Below are positions 9,547 to 17,096 of a DNA stretch of 64,000 nucleotides, in pieces. Both the position numbers and the translations under genes were made by a program. This stretch comes from Phycisphaerae bacterium (GTDB taxonomy: Bacteria > Planctomycetota > Phycisphaerae > Sedimentisphaerales > Anaerobacaceae): positions 1 through 64,000 of the forward strand of contig JAGOLX010000025.1 of NCBI GenBank assembly GCA_017993835.1, written 5' to 3'. Under the pieces are notes generated by a model. It saw only the letters and a program-made list of their open reading frames with translations. It searched no databases and was not told where the DNA came from. Positions within the stretch are counted from its first letter, which is position 1. The number at the start of each line of letters is the position of its first letter.

Positions 9547-9690
9547 GCGAAAAATGCCAGGGGTCCGGGGACGGCGTCCCCGGTCATTGAGCTCTGCATG
9601 ACCCCCGAAGCACGCAAGAACCAGATGAGCCTACCCTATCTTGCGGGCGGGACGCCCGTCATACTCACGGGCAAGATGCCCGTGCCACTT
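9547..9690 (+). repeat. Copy 2 of the ~140 bp dispersed repeat
   Basis: The plus strand carries ATGCCAGGGG, then GAAGCACGCAAGAACCAG and GATGAGCC, and ends with CTCACGGGCAAGATGCCC and GTGCCAC. It matches 9176-9033 read in reverse, so the two copies face each other about 370 bp apart. The terminal palindrome CACGGGCAAGATGCCCGTG recurs alone at 59474-59492. Confidence 0.7.
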
Positions 9691-9695
9691 CTCAT

Positions 9696-9845
9696 ACGGC
9701 GATCGAAGAGGCGAACATCAGGGCGCAGAGGATCATCCTCTCTGGCTCATTCAGCAGGGGAACACAGCGACGGGACAGCGATATCGATCTCGTCGTGATA
9801 TACGCACGCGATGGCGAAGTGGTTTACAGCTCTGCAGCACCCTGA
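9696..9845 (+). pseudogene. Fragment of a minimal nucleotidyltransferase (MNT domain)
   Basis: The frame 9696-9845 reads AQRIILSGSFSRGTQRRD followed by SDIDLVVIYARDGEVVY and a TGA stop. GSxxRG followed by SDIDLVV is the metal-binding nucleotidyltransferase signature of MNT/HEPN-type toxin-antitoxin and KNTase-fold proteins. Only ~49 codons remain. The 5' part is cut off exactly where repeat copy 2 ends, and no start codon or ribosome site is available. It is therefore a relic of a gene that was probably truncated by a repeat or an associated rearrangement. Confidence 0.7.
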
Positions 9846-9856
9846 CGGGACAACAA

Positions 9857-9892
9857 CGCCGGTGAAACCCGACTGGGCGGGTTTCACCGGCG
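9857..9892 (-). terminator. Terminator of the CTERM gene cluster
   Basis: CGCCGGTGAAACCCG (9857-9871) and CGGGTTTCACCGGCG (9878-9892) are perfectly complementary over 15 bp with a six-base loop. On the minus strand a TTGTTGT stretch follows. It lies 41 bp past the last cluster gene (stop at 9933). Confidence 0.8.
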
Positions 9893-9932
9893 AACATCTT
9901 CCATGATCCCGAAGGATCACGCGAGACTTCTC

Positions 9933-10508
9933 CTATACGAGGCTACGCAGCTTCCGGCCCGCGTAACCCAGACCCAGGAAGCCGAGCAACACCGCACCAG
10001 GGAGAGGGACCGGCACGGCCTCGACTTTGTCAATGGCCAGTTGTCCCCAGGTTGCGGCCCATGTCGGGTTAGGATTAGTAATCGTAAGCGTCAACACGGA
10101 GCCGGGAGTGCCACTGAAGGACGTGGTCACCCAGGTTTCGCCCCCGAGGGCATCCGTGTAACTTCCCCAATCTGCCCCGTCAACATCAACAGAGAACGTG
10201 TCGTCTATCAGACCGGCAAGATGCCTTATCTCCACCGACAGTATGTCTGTGGGGTAGGTGATCGTCGCCGTATAGGTGGCGTCACCGCTTGCGTCGTTGC
10301 CCTTCACCATCATGGAGTTGTTGAGACCTATGTCTCCATAGCCCACTCCAGTTGAGGACTCATACTCTCCCCACCCGGACAGGGAGATCGTTGGAGGAGC
10401 CAGATAGGTCGTCCCCCCCGTGAAGTCAACCACGTAGAGGTCGGCCATCGCCGGGGTGGCGAGGAGGGCCAACAGCACTGTCAAACCGCATATCGTTCTT
10501 GTCTTCAT
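9933..10508 (-). CDS. VPxPGAV-CTERM exported protein
   Basis: 191 residues from ATG 10508 (AAAGGTG six bases upstream; the GTG at 10517 is less likely). The signal peptide is MKTRTICGLTVLLALLAT, cut near AMA. The body is a ~140-residue beta-rich domain of the carbohydrate-binding or discoidin-like kind (GWGEYESSTGVGYGDIGLN, then SVEIRHLAGLIDD), with no catalytic motif that I recognise. The C-terminus is a tripartite sorting signal: VPLPGAVLLGFLGLGYAG, then RKLRSLV. By analogy with PEP-CTERM it should be cleaved by an exosortase, and one is encoded ~8 kb upstream on the same strand. This is the last gene of the cluster, directly before a terminator. Confidence 0.85.
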   Translation of the reverse strand: MKTRTICGLTVLLALLATPAMADLYVVDFTGGTTYLAPPTISLSGWGEYESSTGVGYGDIGLNNSMMVKGNDASGDATYTATITYPTDILSVEIRHLAGLIDDTFSVDVDGADWGSYTDALGGETWVTTSFSGTPGSVLTLTITNPNPTWAATWGQLAIDKVEAVPVPLPGAVLLGFLGLGYAGRKLRSLV

Positions 10509-10616
10509 CTTTTTCACCTTTACTCCATTGTCAAGTGGATATTTTTTTTGTGAACAACGTCTTCAAGACTTCAGCAGACTGCCTGCGAAACGAAGTCTTG
10601 GCCTGCCTGGCTCCGA

Positions 10617-11519
10617 TCAACCCAGTCTGCGTCTGCGCAGACGCCAGTTAGCGTACCCTATGCCGATCGTACCCAGCACAACAGCTCCAGGGACCGGGAC
10701 GGGCGCCGGGACTGTAAAGGAAATCTCGCCCTTGAAGGGCGACGCCCACGAACCAGCGGGAGCCCCACTCCAAATACCCCAGCCGGGGTGGAAGGTCCCA
10801 CTAGTATCGTGGAATGACTCCTCGGTCAGTACGAACTTGCAGATGTAGTCCCCATCCGGCAACACAAGCTCTCCCGGTTTCGCCTTTCCGGGAGTAGTGT
10901 AGAGTTCGGACTGGGCATAGATCCCCACCGTAGCCGGGCCGTAGTCGGTGGCATACCACTCCGAAGCCGGATCCGGGTTGAATGTGACATAGGTGATCGG
11001 ACCATCATACGCCGCGGGCATTCCAAACCCATATGTGCCTGTCGTGCCCGTTGAATCGGACGTCCTGAACAGGACGTGGTAGCTGCTATCCGTCACAAAA
11101 CTCGTCGTCGCATTTCCCGACCCGTCAGTCACCAACATCCCGAAGGGCAGATAACCCGTGGTGCCGCTCGTACGCCCCAAGTCTGCAAGCGTCGTGTTCG
11201 TCCAGGCGTCACTTGAACCTTCGAGTTTCAACTGATAGGCGAAATTGGGCTTGAGGCCGGTCGCGGTGACCGTGCCGGTCAACTGGCTTCCAACGACATC
11301 ATAGCTCACACTGACGCTTGCACCAGCATAGTCAGCCGAGCTTGCAGTCATATCGGGCGTACCTTCATACATATTGCCCGCGACGTCTTTCCATCGCTGA
11401 TTGCCGGGCCAAGGCCAGCCGGTATCATAGTCGAGACTCAGATTGCAGATATCAGCCCCTACGGGCGTCACAGTGCCGATCAGAATCACAGCCAAGCAAA
11501 TGACTGAGAACTTCTTCAC
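10617..11519 (-). CDS. VPxPGAV-CTERM exported protein, 300 residues
   Basis: The start is GTG 11519, with the perfect ribosome site AAAGGAGGTGA just upstream; the frame extends to an ATG at 11543 that would place that site inside the gene. The signal peptide VKKFSVICLAVILIGTV ends near VGA. The mature part has two beta regions (SADYAGASVSVSYDV; TSFVTDSSYHVLFR) and near its end KGEISFTV. No enzyme motif is seen. The sorting signal is divergent: VPVPGAVVLGTIGIGYAN followed by WRLRRRRLG, with V for L after PGAV and a Trp in the basic tail. It is the largest CTERM protein of the group. Confidence 0.82.
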   Translation of the reverse strand: MKKFSVICLAVILIGTVTPVGADICNLSLDYDTGWPWPGNQRWKDVAGNMYEGTPDMTASSADYAGASVSVSYDVVGSQLTGTVTATGLKPNFAYQLKLEGSSDAWTNTTLADLGRTSGTTGYLPFGMLVTDGSGNATTSFVTDSSYHVLFRTSDSTGTTGTYGFGMPAAYDGPITYVTFNPDPASEWYATDYGPATVGIYAQSELYTTPGKAKPGELVLPDGDYICKFVLTEESFHDTSGTFHPGWGIWSGAPAGSWASPFKGEISFTVPAPVPVPGAVVLGTIGIGYANWRLRRRRLG

Positions 11520-11647
11520 GTACTCACCTCCTTTCCTCCGCATGCTACAAGCTTCACTGCATGGTGAAACGTGGTGGAGCCGACGCTAACACGCGGCAAC
11601 CACCCATCAGCCGCCTCCGACGGCAGAAGAACCGAAGAGGCAGCTTG

Positions 11648-12244
11648 TCATGTCACACAGGGAGGTCCGCGAGGCGCCACTACGGACGGTGAGAATTGAT
11701 GTATCCGCCAATGGCATGTGATCGTATCCCAGTGGTATTGCGGCGGGAGGTCGAAGTCCCCAGAGCCTGCTTGAAAACAGCAGGCCAACACGGAAGCGGA
11801 GCCAAACCAGTCCGGCGAGCCGGCAAAGCGATGGCCGACCCAGAGGGGATCGCCGTCGCGATGCCAGGCGGGAATGCCGCCCAGCGAAAGCTTCCTCACC
11901 CACGGGGCGGACCTGCACACACCGAAACCGAGCAGCGCGTACAGGCATAGGCTGAGACTGTCCTGCCTATCGACGAGGATGGCGGGCGACCGCGGATCGG
12001 GGACGCCTGTCGCACCCACCTGGATCCTGGGGAGGGATCCGATAGGAATGGCATTCACATCGGCAAGCGTCAGACAGACCGAATTCGACCAGACGCACGC
12101 TCGGTCATCTACACGACGACAGGGAGAAATCGACGGACTCCCCGCGGTCGGCCGGACCATGGGCATCATGTCCGCGCAGACCGGCGACCCGGCGAGCAAC
12201 ATCGCCGTTGTCACGAGGACGACATTCCACCAACCTTCTCTCAT
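11648..12244 (-). CDS. Exported protein of an unrecognised LCLYAL/SAPWV family (copy A3)
   Basis: 198 residues from ATG 12244, with GGCGGGG four bases upstream. The signal peptide ends near VCA-DMM. The core shared with the proteins at 14490 and 16341 is Q-D-S-x-S-LCLYALLGFGVC, then RSAPWVRKLSLG, P-x-W-x-x-DG and a GH(R/S) motif, ending near the C-terminus with W-R-x-x-QFSP and RGPP. Two cysteines in the core are conserved in all three, but the later SPDC cysteine is Trp here. There is no CTERM signal. The LCLYAL segment is hydrophobic enough to insert in a membrane. I know no family for it. Function is unknown; the position among exosortase substrates suggests a partner role (inference). Confidence 0.7.
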   Translation of the reverse strand: MREGWWNVVLVTTAMLLAGSPVCADMMPMVRPTAGSPSISPCRRVDDRACVWSNSVCLTLADVNAIPIGSLPRIQVGATGVPDPRSPAILVDRQDSLSLCLYALLGFGVCRSAPWVRKLSLGGIPAWHRDGDPLWVGHRFAGSPDWFGSASVLACCFQAGSGDFDLPPQYHWDTITCHWRIHQFSPSVVAPRGPPCVT

Positions 12245-12355
12245 TTGTCCCCGCCGATAGACATCACCGCCACCACTCCAAGGAACCGCCGCATCGGAGG
12301 CGGAAACCGGCAGGAATCCTCAGATCGTTGCCGACGAAATCAAGATTATGCCAAC

Positions 12356-13030
12356 TCACGCAGATCTGCGGAGCCTCATGCCCGCATACCCCAGACCGAG
12401 CAGGCCCAGCAAAACCGCCCCGGGGACCGGGACCAGTCTGACTGTCATCGCGGCCAGAGCGAATTCGCCAGCCTCGGGACTGAACACGAGCGCGTCGCCA
12501 GCGTTCAAGACGATTCCACCCAGACTCTGCGTGACTGCGCCATCCGTCCCCCATGCAATATCCTCGAAGCCCAGTAGCTGCCAACTCGTCTCCGTCACTT
12601 GTGATGACGTGCCATACTCGCGAATCACGGATACGACCGCGATCTCTCCCGCCGCCGGACTCGGATCAGGTTTGAATAGCGACCTCAGTTCAACGGAGTC
12701 GATGTAGTATGCCTCAGTGAATACCACATCGATGTGTTCCACGATACCCACGAGGTCCTTATCCACTTCATCCAGTTCGCCCCCCTGGATGCCGAGGCCA
12801 CGAGTGTCTCTCTGCGTGAAGACGCCAGCGCTGCCATTGCGCATGGCATAGGCCATGGCGTCACCAGCGAGTAGAGACAGTTGGCTTACTGCGAGGACGT
12901 TGGTCCCCGCGCCAAATCCGGTCGTGCTGTCCACGTTGTCATAGGGCAACTGGTAGAACTGCACCATGTCCGCTGTCGCGGGTGCGGCGAGACACGCGCC
13001 CGCAACCACAAGGAACAGTACCCGTTTCAT
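12356..13030 (-). CDS. VPxPGAV-CTERM exported protein
   Basis: 224 residues from ATG 13030, close behind AAGGAG. The signal peptide is MKRVLFLVVAGACLAAPA, cut before DMVQF. The body is beta-rich: a jelly-roll-like stretch with HIDVVFTEAYYIDSVELRS and SVIREYG, and near the end GDALVFSPEAGEFALAAM. It ends in VPVPGAVLLGLLGLGYAG and MRLRRSA, the best match to the cluster consensus. The gene to its right ends 48 bp before it. No catalytic signature; probably a surface-displayed matrix protein. Confidence 0.84.
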   Translation of the reverse strand: MKRVLFLVVAGACLAAPATADMVQFYQLPYDNVDSTTGFGAGTNVLAVSQLSLLAGDAMAYAMRNGSAGVFTQRDTRGLGIQGGELDEVDKDLVGIVEHIDVVFTEAYYIDSVELRSLFKPDPSPAAGEIAVVSVIREYGTSSQVTETSWQLLGFEDIAWGTDGAVTQSLGGIVLNAGDALVFSPEAGEFALAAMTVRLVPVPGAVLLGLLGLGYAGMRLRRSA

Positions 13031-13078
13031 AGCTCCTTCTCTCTTTCCCCATCCACTCCCACTCAACACTCCTTTGGC

Positions 13079-13681
13079 TCAGGCGTACCTGCGCAGCTTC
13101 ATCCCGGCGTAACCTAATCCAACAGCGCCCAGCAGGACCGCCGCCGGGACAGGCATATGCACAAAATTGCCATACAAGACCGAGTGATCCAGCCAGGCTG
13201 TCGCCTGACCCAACGGGTTCGAGACGGAGATCTTCACATCCAGGACGCCGTTGTCATTCAGCCAATCGACGTTCATCGCCAGTTCATAGGCGCCGTTGTC
13301 CACCTCGTCCAAGCCCTTCCATGCAGAGCCATCGAAGACGAGGGTCGTGAACTCCCGAAGATCCAGGAGCTTGATCCGGCCCATCGAGTAGTAATCGCTC
13401 AGATCATTCACGAAACTCAGTTCCAGCCATGCCTCCGCGACCCGGCGTTCGTCGGGGACGCCGTAGACAGTCAGGTCGTGCCGATAGGCCAGAGGACTGC
13501 CCTGCGTAATCCTGGTCGCATCCAGATCCCAGCCCAACAGCCGAGGCCATGTGTCAACCGCGATCTGATCGACAAAGCCGTAATCAGTCCCCTGCCAGAG
13601 GTCCGCGGAGGCAGCATTGACTCCCAATACGAAAAGGACAGCCGCCGCAACCATCCCTGTTGCACCGACTCTTCGACTCAT
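13079..13681 (-). CDS. CTERM exported protein with variant PVPAAV signal
   Basis: 200 residues from ATG 13681 (GAGG nine bases upstream; ATG 13690 is also possible). The signal peptide contains GMVAAAVLFVLGVNAASA. The body has a repeated W-x-G-D/W-L-D beta pattern (YSMGRIKLLDLREF; YELAMNVDWLNDNGVLDV), which suggests a beta-sandwich. The sorting signal reads MPVPAAVLLGAVGLGYAG, then MKLRRYA. Ala replaces the Gly that follows the second Pro in the other six substrates, which tests how strict the exosortase is. It lies directly upstream of the 12356 gene with 48 bp between them. Confidence 0.82.
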   Translation of the reverse strand: MSRRVGATGMVAAAVLFVLGVNAASADLWQGTDYGFVDQIAVDTWPRLLGWDLDATRITQGSPLAYRHDLTVYGVPDERRVAEAWLELSFVNDLSDYYSMGRIKLLDLREFTTLVFDGSAWKGLDEVDNGAYELAMNVDWLNDNGVLDVKISVSNPLGQATAWLDHSVLYGNFVHMPVPAAVLLGAVGLGYAGMKLRRYA

Positions 13682-13802
13682 AGCCCACATCCTCAGTCTC
13701 TCCCAACGCTGCTCAGAGAGCCGGACACCCGAAGCCCGATCTCCTACTCGGATAGGCTACGCCCCAAGTCAGTCACGCCATCTGGGGGACACAACACACT
13801 CC

Positions 13803-13835
13803 CTGGCGAAGCCCCTTTCTCAGAGGCTTCGCCAG
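13803..13835 (-). terminator. Hairpin after the 13886 gene
   Basis: CTGGCGAAGCC (13803-13813) and GGCTTCGCCAG (13825-13835) pair perfectly over 11 bp. On the minus strand TGTGTTGTGT follows soon after. The hairpin lies 50 bp beyond the 13886 stop, so it may stop or attenuate transcription within the cluster. Confidence 0.6.
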
Positions 13836-13885
13836 GCCATCTCTTCTCTACTGAGCCCAGGCAGTGACCGCCTTCTACGCGTTCA

Positions 13886-14551
13886 CTACGCGCGTTTCCG
13901 CAGCTTCAGACCGGCAGCGCTCAAGCCAAGGAAGCCGAGCAGCACAGCACCCGGAACAGGAACGCAGACCAACATGTCCTGGGCAACGCTCCCATCCAGA
14001 CCCCACAAGCTCATGACCTTCACAGGGATAGTCCCAAGGTTGTCAGCAAATGGGTCCGTAAACTGTGCCTCCACCATGGCCAGGAATTTTGTGTCATCGG
14101 GTTTGCTGCCTTCTCCTTCCAGGTACCAGATTGTTTGCTGGAGGATCCCCGCATCTGTTGTACGACCTGGGTTATCCCAGGCATATTCTTCGAGTGTCTG
14201 ACCTTGGAACTCATGGTAGAGCCAAGCCGTCCCGAGACTGATGGGATCACCTGTCCCCGGCACGCCACCATACATCGCATTGTCACCAAATGTCACATTA
14301 TACGTGACACCGGGGGAGAAACGTTCGCTATACTCTATACAAAATGTCTGAAAAGAAGGGTCGTGATCTCCGATGTTGCTTGTGCTCTCATCGTAGTACT
14401 TGAGGGGATCCCAACTCCAAAGGATGGGGTGCGCCGTGAACTCACCTCCAATGCCAGAGGAGTATATCGATGTGTACACCTGTACCTGATCAGCCAAGGC
14501 AGGGATGGTCAATAACACACAAATCGCCCCGACAAGCATCCAAGTTCTCAT
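13886..14551 (-). CDS. VPxPGAV-CTERM protein with thioester-domain-like motifs (copy 3)
   Basis: 221 residues from ATG 14551, with AAAGGG upstream. The signal peptide ends at PALA. The mature region shares one architecture with the proteins at 15585 and 17097: GGEFT, then SFQTFCIEYSE, then AWLYHEFQGQTLEEYAW, then LQQTIWYLEGE. The FC-(I/V/L)-E cysteine and the LQ-x-x-IW glutamine are placed as in Cys-Gln thioester (TQXA/TED) adhesion domains, so a reactive internal thioester is a reasonable prediction (inference). The sorting signal is VPVPGAVLLGFLGLSAAG then LKLRKRA. The start overlaps the tail of the preceding gene by about 60 bp. Confidence 0.85.
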   Translation of the reverse strand: MRTWMLVGAICVLLTIPALADQVQVYTSIYSSGIGGEFTAHPILWSWDPLKYYDESTSNIGDHDPSFQTFCIEYSERFSPGVTYNVTFGDNAMYGGVPGTGDPISLGTAWLYHEFQGQTLEEYAWDNPGRTTDAGILQQTIWYLEGEGSKPDDTKFLAMVEAQFTDPFADNLGTIPVKVMSLWGLDGSVAQDMLVCVPVPGAVLLGFLGLSAAGLKLRKRA

Positions 14552-15212
14552 TGTTCGTGCCCTTTACAACCGATTGCTGGTGAACCATACACTGCTTCTC
14601 ACGCAAGGGAGGATTCACTGGGCACGTCGGGGGTCCTCGGGATACGAGTGTCTCGTATGTGAACTGCGACTCTCGCCAGAGGGAGACGATCATCTCCCGG
14701 CGATAATGAGGCGAAGGATCATGGGCGATCTTCCCCGGCTGGATGAAGCAATAGCCCGACGCCACGGTGAGACAGTCGGGTGAGATCGCATGGCTGTGGC
14801 CCACCTGGAAGGGCCCGCCATCGTGATACCAGCCTGGGACAACCCCAAGGGACAGCTTCTTCACCCACGGAGCGGACTTGCACAGTCCCAAGGTGAACAA
14901 GGCATAGAGACACAAGCTGCGGCTGTCCTGCCTATCCGACAGGATAGGGACAGGCCGGGATTCATCGACACCACCGGCGTCCGCCCTTGCGCTTGCCGGA
15001 GGCACGGTGGACAGGAAACCCCAGTCGTCAACGATCGCGGAACAGGCAAGGACGTTCGGGAAGCCCGGAGACTCCGGCTCGGAGACATCGCAGCTCGCCG
15101 TCCGGATTCGCCAGTCAGCGCTCGCCTCGGACATACGCACCATGTCGGCGCAGACCATACGCCCGGCGCTGAGCACCAACACGGTCACCAGGATGGCCTT
15201 CCTCAAGTCCAT
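14490..15212 (-). CDS. Exported protein of the LCLYAL/SAPWV family (copy A2)
   Basis: 240 residues from ATG 15212, with GGAG eight bases upstream. The signal peptide MDLRKAILVTVLVLSAG ends near VCA-DMVRM. The family core is present: SLCLYALFTLGLCKSAPWV, KKLSLG, PGWYHDGGPFQVGHS and ISPDC, with W-R-E-SQF and SRGPP towards the end. Unlike its two relatives it continues ~40 residues past RGPP, and this tail overlaps the start of the 13886 gene in another frame, so the extension may be recent read-through. No catalytic motif and no CTERM signal. It follows a thioester-type CTERM gene, as does copy A1. Confidence 0.72.
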   Translation of the reverse strand: MDLRKAILVTVLVLSAGRMVCADMVRMSEASADWRIRTASCDVSEPESPGFPNVLACSAIVDDWGFLSTVPPASARADAGGVDESRPVPILSDRQDSRSLCLYALFTLGLCKSAPWVKKLSLGVVPGWYHDGGPFQVGHSHAISPDCLTVASGYCFIQPGKIAHDPSPHYRREMIVSLWRESQFTYETLVSRGPPTCPVNPPLREKQCMVHQQSVVKGTNNENLDACRGDLCVIDHPCLG

Positions 15213-15406
15213 TCCTGCCACTCCACGGACAAATCAAATTCCGACGATATTGTCAGGCCGGGCCGCTACCCTGTCAAGGATTACTTCCGAAAATAATTGT
15301 AGTTATTTTATACGATGGCGTGTTTTATCGGGTGATGGTCATCGGGCCCTACAGACGGGATTCCGCCTCGGGCCAAGACCATCCGAGGTATACCCCTGCC
15401 GGATGG

Positions 15407-15452
15407 CGACGAGGAGCGACGACGCTCTTCCGCGTCGGTTCGCTCCTCGTCG
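15407..15452. other. Long hairpin in the 15222-15584 gap
   Basis: CGACGAGGAGCGA (15407-15419) and TCGCTCCTCGTCG (15440-15452) are perfectly complementary over 13 bp with a 20-base loop. No T-run follows on either strand, so it is more likely an RNA stem than an intrinsic terminator. The rest of the 363-bp gap holds an AT-rich patch at 15285-15315, a plausible promoter area for the gene starting at 15212, and no gene. Confidence 0.5.
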
Positions 15453-15584
15453 GAATCGCAGATGCGATAGACGCATTCTGCGATATCAGTGTAAAGTCAT
15501 GTCAGACCATGGCTTACGAGCTGCCCGCACAGGGTTTGTCGCATAGACCATCCGTCCTTGCGAGCTCGCGCCACAGAGCGACCA

Positions 15585-16289
15585 TTACGCCATCTTCCGC
15601 AACCGCCTGCCGGCATAGCCCAAACCCAGCAGACCCAGCAGAACCGCACCGGGAACAGGAACGCAGACAAGCAGGTCCTGGTGCTGATGGCCCAACACTC
15701 CCACGTAGTTCTTGTCCCAGAGATTCATGACTCTGACAGCATACGCACCGTCGTTATCAGCTTTGGCATTCGCGGCTGAGCCGAATTGGCTGATTGCCAG
15801 GGCCGTATATTTATTCTCCGCGCCGTCCTTCTCGCCTTCCAACCACCAGATTGCCTTCTGTAGCAGATCCGCATCATATTTGCGCTCTGCGGTGGTGCCA
15901 TCATAGGCATAATCGAGCGTCCCGTCCTGAAACTGCTTGTACAACCATGCGGTACCAATAGAAAGGGGGTCAGCGCCGCCCACTCCGCCGTAAACAGCAG
16001 AGTCACTTAAGACAACCGCATACTCTGAAGGGTACGCACTAATAGTCTCAAGGCGTTCAAGGCAGAATGTCTGGAATGTACCATCAACTCCGACGTCTTT
16101 CAGGTCTTTGTCGTCAGCATAATATGGCAGAGGATCCCAGCCTGAAGGATTCACTGTGAACTCGCCGCCCAAGCCCGTTTGATATGGCCCGTAATTAGAC
16201 CCCGAATACCCTATCTGAAGCGTCAGATCCGCAAGGGCCGGCGACGCAACAACCGCACACAACACCCCTATGAATAGCAATTTCCTCAT
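15585..16289 (-). CDS. VPxPGAV-CTERM protein with thioester-domain-like motifs (copy 2)
   Basis: 234 residues from ATG 16289 behind AGAGGAG. The signal peptide is MRKLLFIGVLCAVVASPA, cut before DLTLQ. The shared architecture is present: GGEFTVNPSGWDPL, then TFQTFCLERLE, then AWLYKQFQDGTLDYAY, then LLQKAIWWLEGE. The motifs carry the candidate thioester Cys and Gln. It ends VPVPGAVLLGLLGLGYAG, then RRLRKMA. It lies 51 bp after the A1 gene. Expected location: the outer surface, attached after exosortase processing. The thioester assignment rests on motif spacing only. Confidence 0.86.
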   Translation of the reverse strand: MRKLLFIGVLCAVVASPALADLTLQIGYSGSNYGPYQTGLGGEFTVNPSGWDPLPYYADDKDLKDVGVDGTFQTFCLERLETISAYPSEYAVVLSDSAVYGGVGGADPLSIGTAWLYKQFQDGTLDYAYDGTTAERKYDADLLQKAIWWLEGEKDGAENKYTALAISQFGSAANAKADNDGAYAVRVMNLWDKNYVGVLGHQHQDLLVCVPVPGAVLLGLLGLGYAGRRLRKMA

Positions 16290-16340
16290 TTCTATCTCCT
16301 CTTGAGCCTGACTAATAGAAGCGAATGCTTCGACTCGTTC

Positions 16341-16952
16341 TTACGCACAGAGCAATTCCGGAGCCAGGCTCGGCGGACCTCGGGAGGCGAGTCCTACAGG
16401 CGAAAACTGCGATTCCCGCCAAAGGGAGATGATCAACTCCCGGCAGTATGCTGGCCTAGGCGATTGGGCTCCAGGCTCCGCCTGAACAAAGCAGACCAGC
16501 GATGGGCACAGGCAATCTGACGAAAGGACACGCCGGTCGCCGATCTGAAATGGCCCGCCATCATGGTACCAGCCGGGCACAAGACCCCGCGACATCCTCT
16601 TGACCCAAGGGGCGGATTTGCACATGCCCAGACTGACCAGGGCATACAGGCACAGTCCAAGGCTGCCCTGCTTGTCCGCGAGGATCAAGGACGCCACCGG
16701 CGGCTCGCCAGAATCGATAGCCTCCACAGGCATGTCTGGGCTGATGCCGGTGGGCGGGAGTCCCAGGTCGGCACCGAGGCAAAGAATGGATATGTCGAAG
16801 GCACTGGCGACGTGCGGATCGTCGCGATCCCGGATGACCGCCGGCAGCGGAGGCTCGGTGTCCCCCTGGAACACCCGGACCATGTCCGCGCGCACCGCGC
16901 CCGCCGCGACGAGCGCGAAAACCACCGCCAGAATTGTCTTCCTCCCGTTCAT
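16341..16952 (-). CDS. Exported protein of the LCLYAL/SAPWV family (copy A1)
   Basis: 203 residues from ATG 16952, with AAGGG seven bases upstream; the frame is open to 17009 but has no better start. The signal peptide MNGRKTILAVVFALVAAG ends near VRA-DMVRV. The core reads SLGLCLYALVSLGMCKSA, PWVKRMSRG, PGWYHDGGPFQIGDR and LSSDC, and the protein closes with W-R-E-SQFSP, ASRGPP and a short tail. The four core cysteines of A1 and A2 coincide. It sits between two thioester-type CTERM genes. Family, fold and role unknown to me. Confidence 0.72.
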   Translation of the reverse strand: MNGRKTILAVVFALVAAGAVRADMVRVFQGDTEPPLPAVIRDRDDPHVASAFDISILCLGADLGLPPTGISPDMPVEAIDSGEPPVASLILADKQGSLGLCLYALVSLGMCKSAPWVKRMSRGLVPGWYHDGGPFQIGDRRVLSSDCLCPSLVCFVQAEPGAQSPRPAYCRELIISLWRESQFSPVGLASRGPPSLAPELLCA

Positions 16953-17096
16953 CCTTGTGCCCTTCCACGGACACATACCGTTCCTCATGTCCCGGGGCAT
17001 CGCCCGCAAGTACGAGGCGATCCGTCAGATCCATCCGCCTATCATGTACACATGGCGCCGCCGCGTCGCCTGGATGGCCACGCGCCGGCGGTTCTG

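Noticed and set aside
9598-9798. 66-codon plus-strand frame over the nucleotidyltransferase relic
   Set aside because: It lies largely in repeat copy 2 and is out of frame with the GSxxRG...DID motif.
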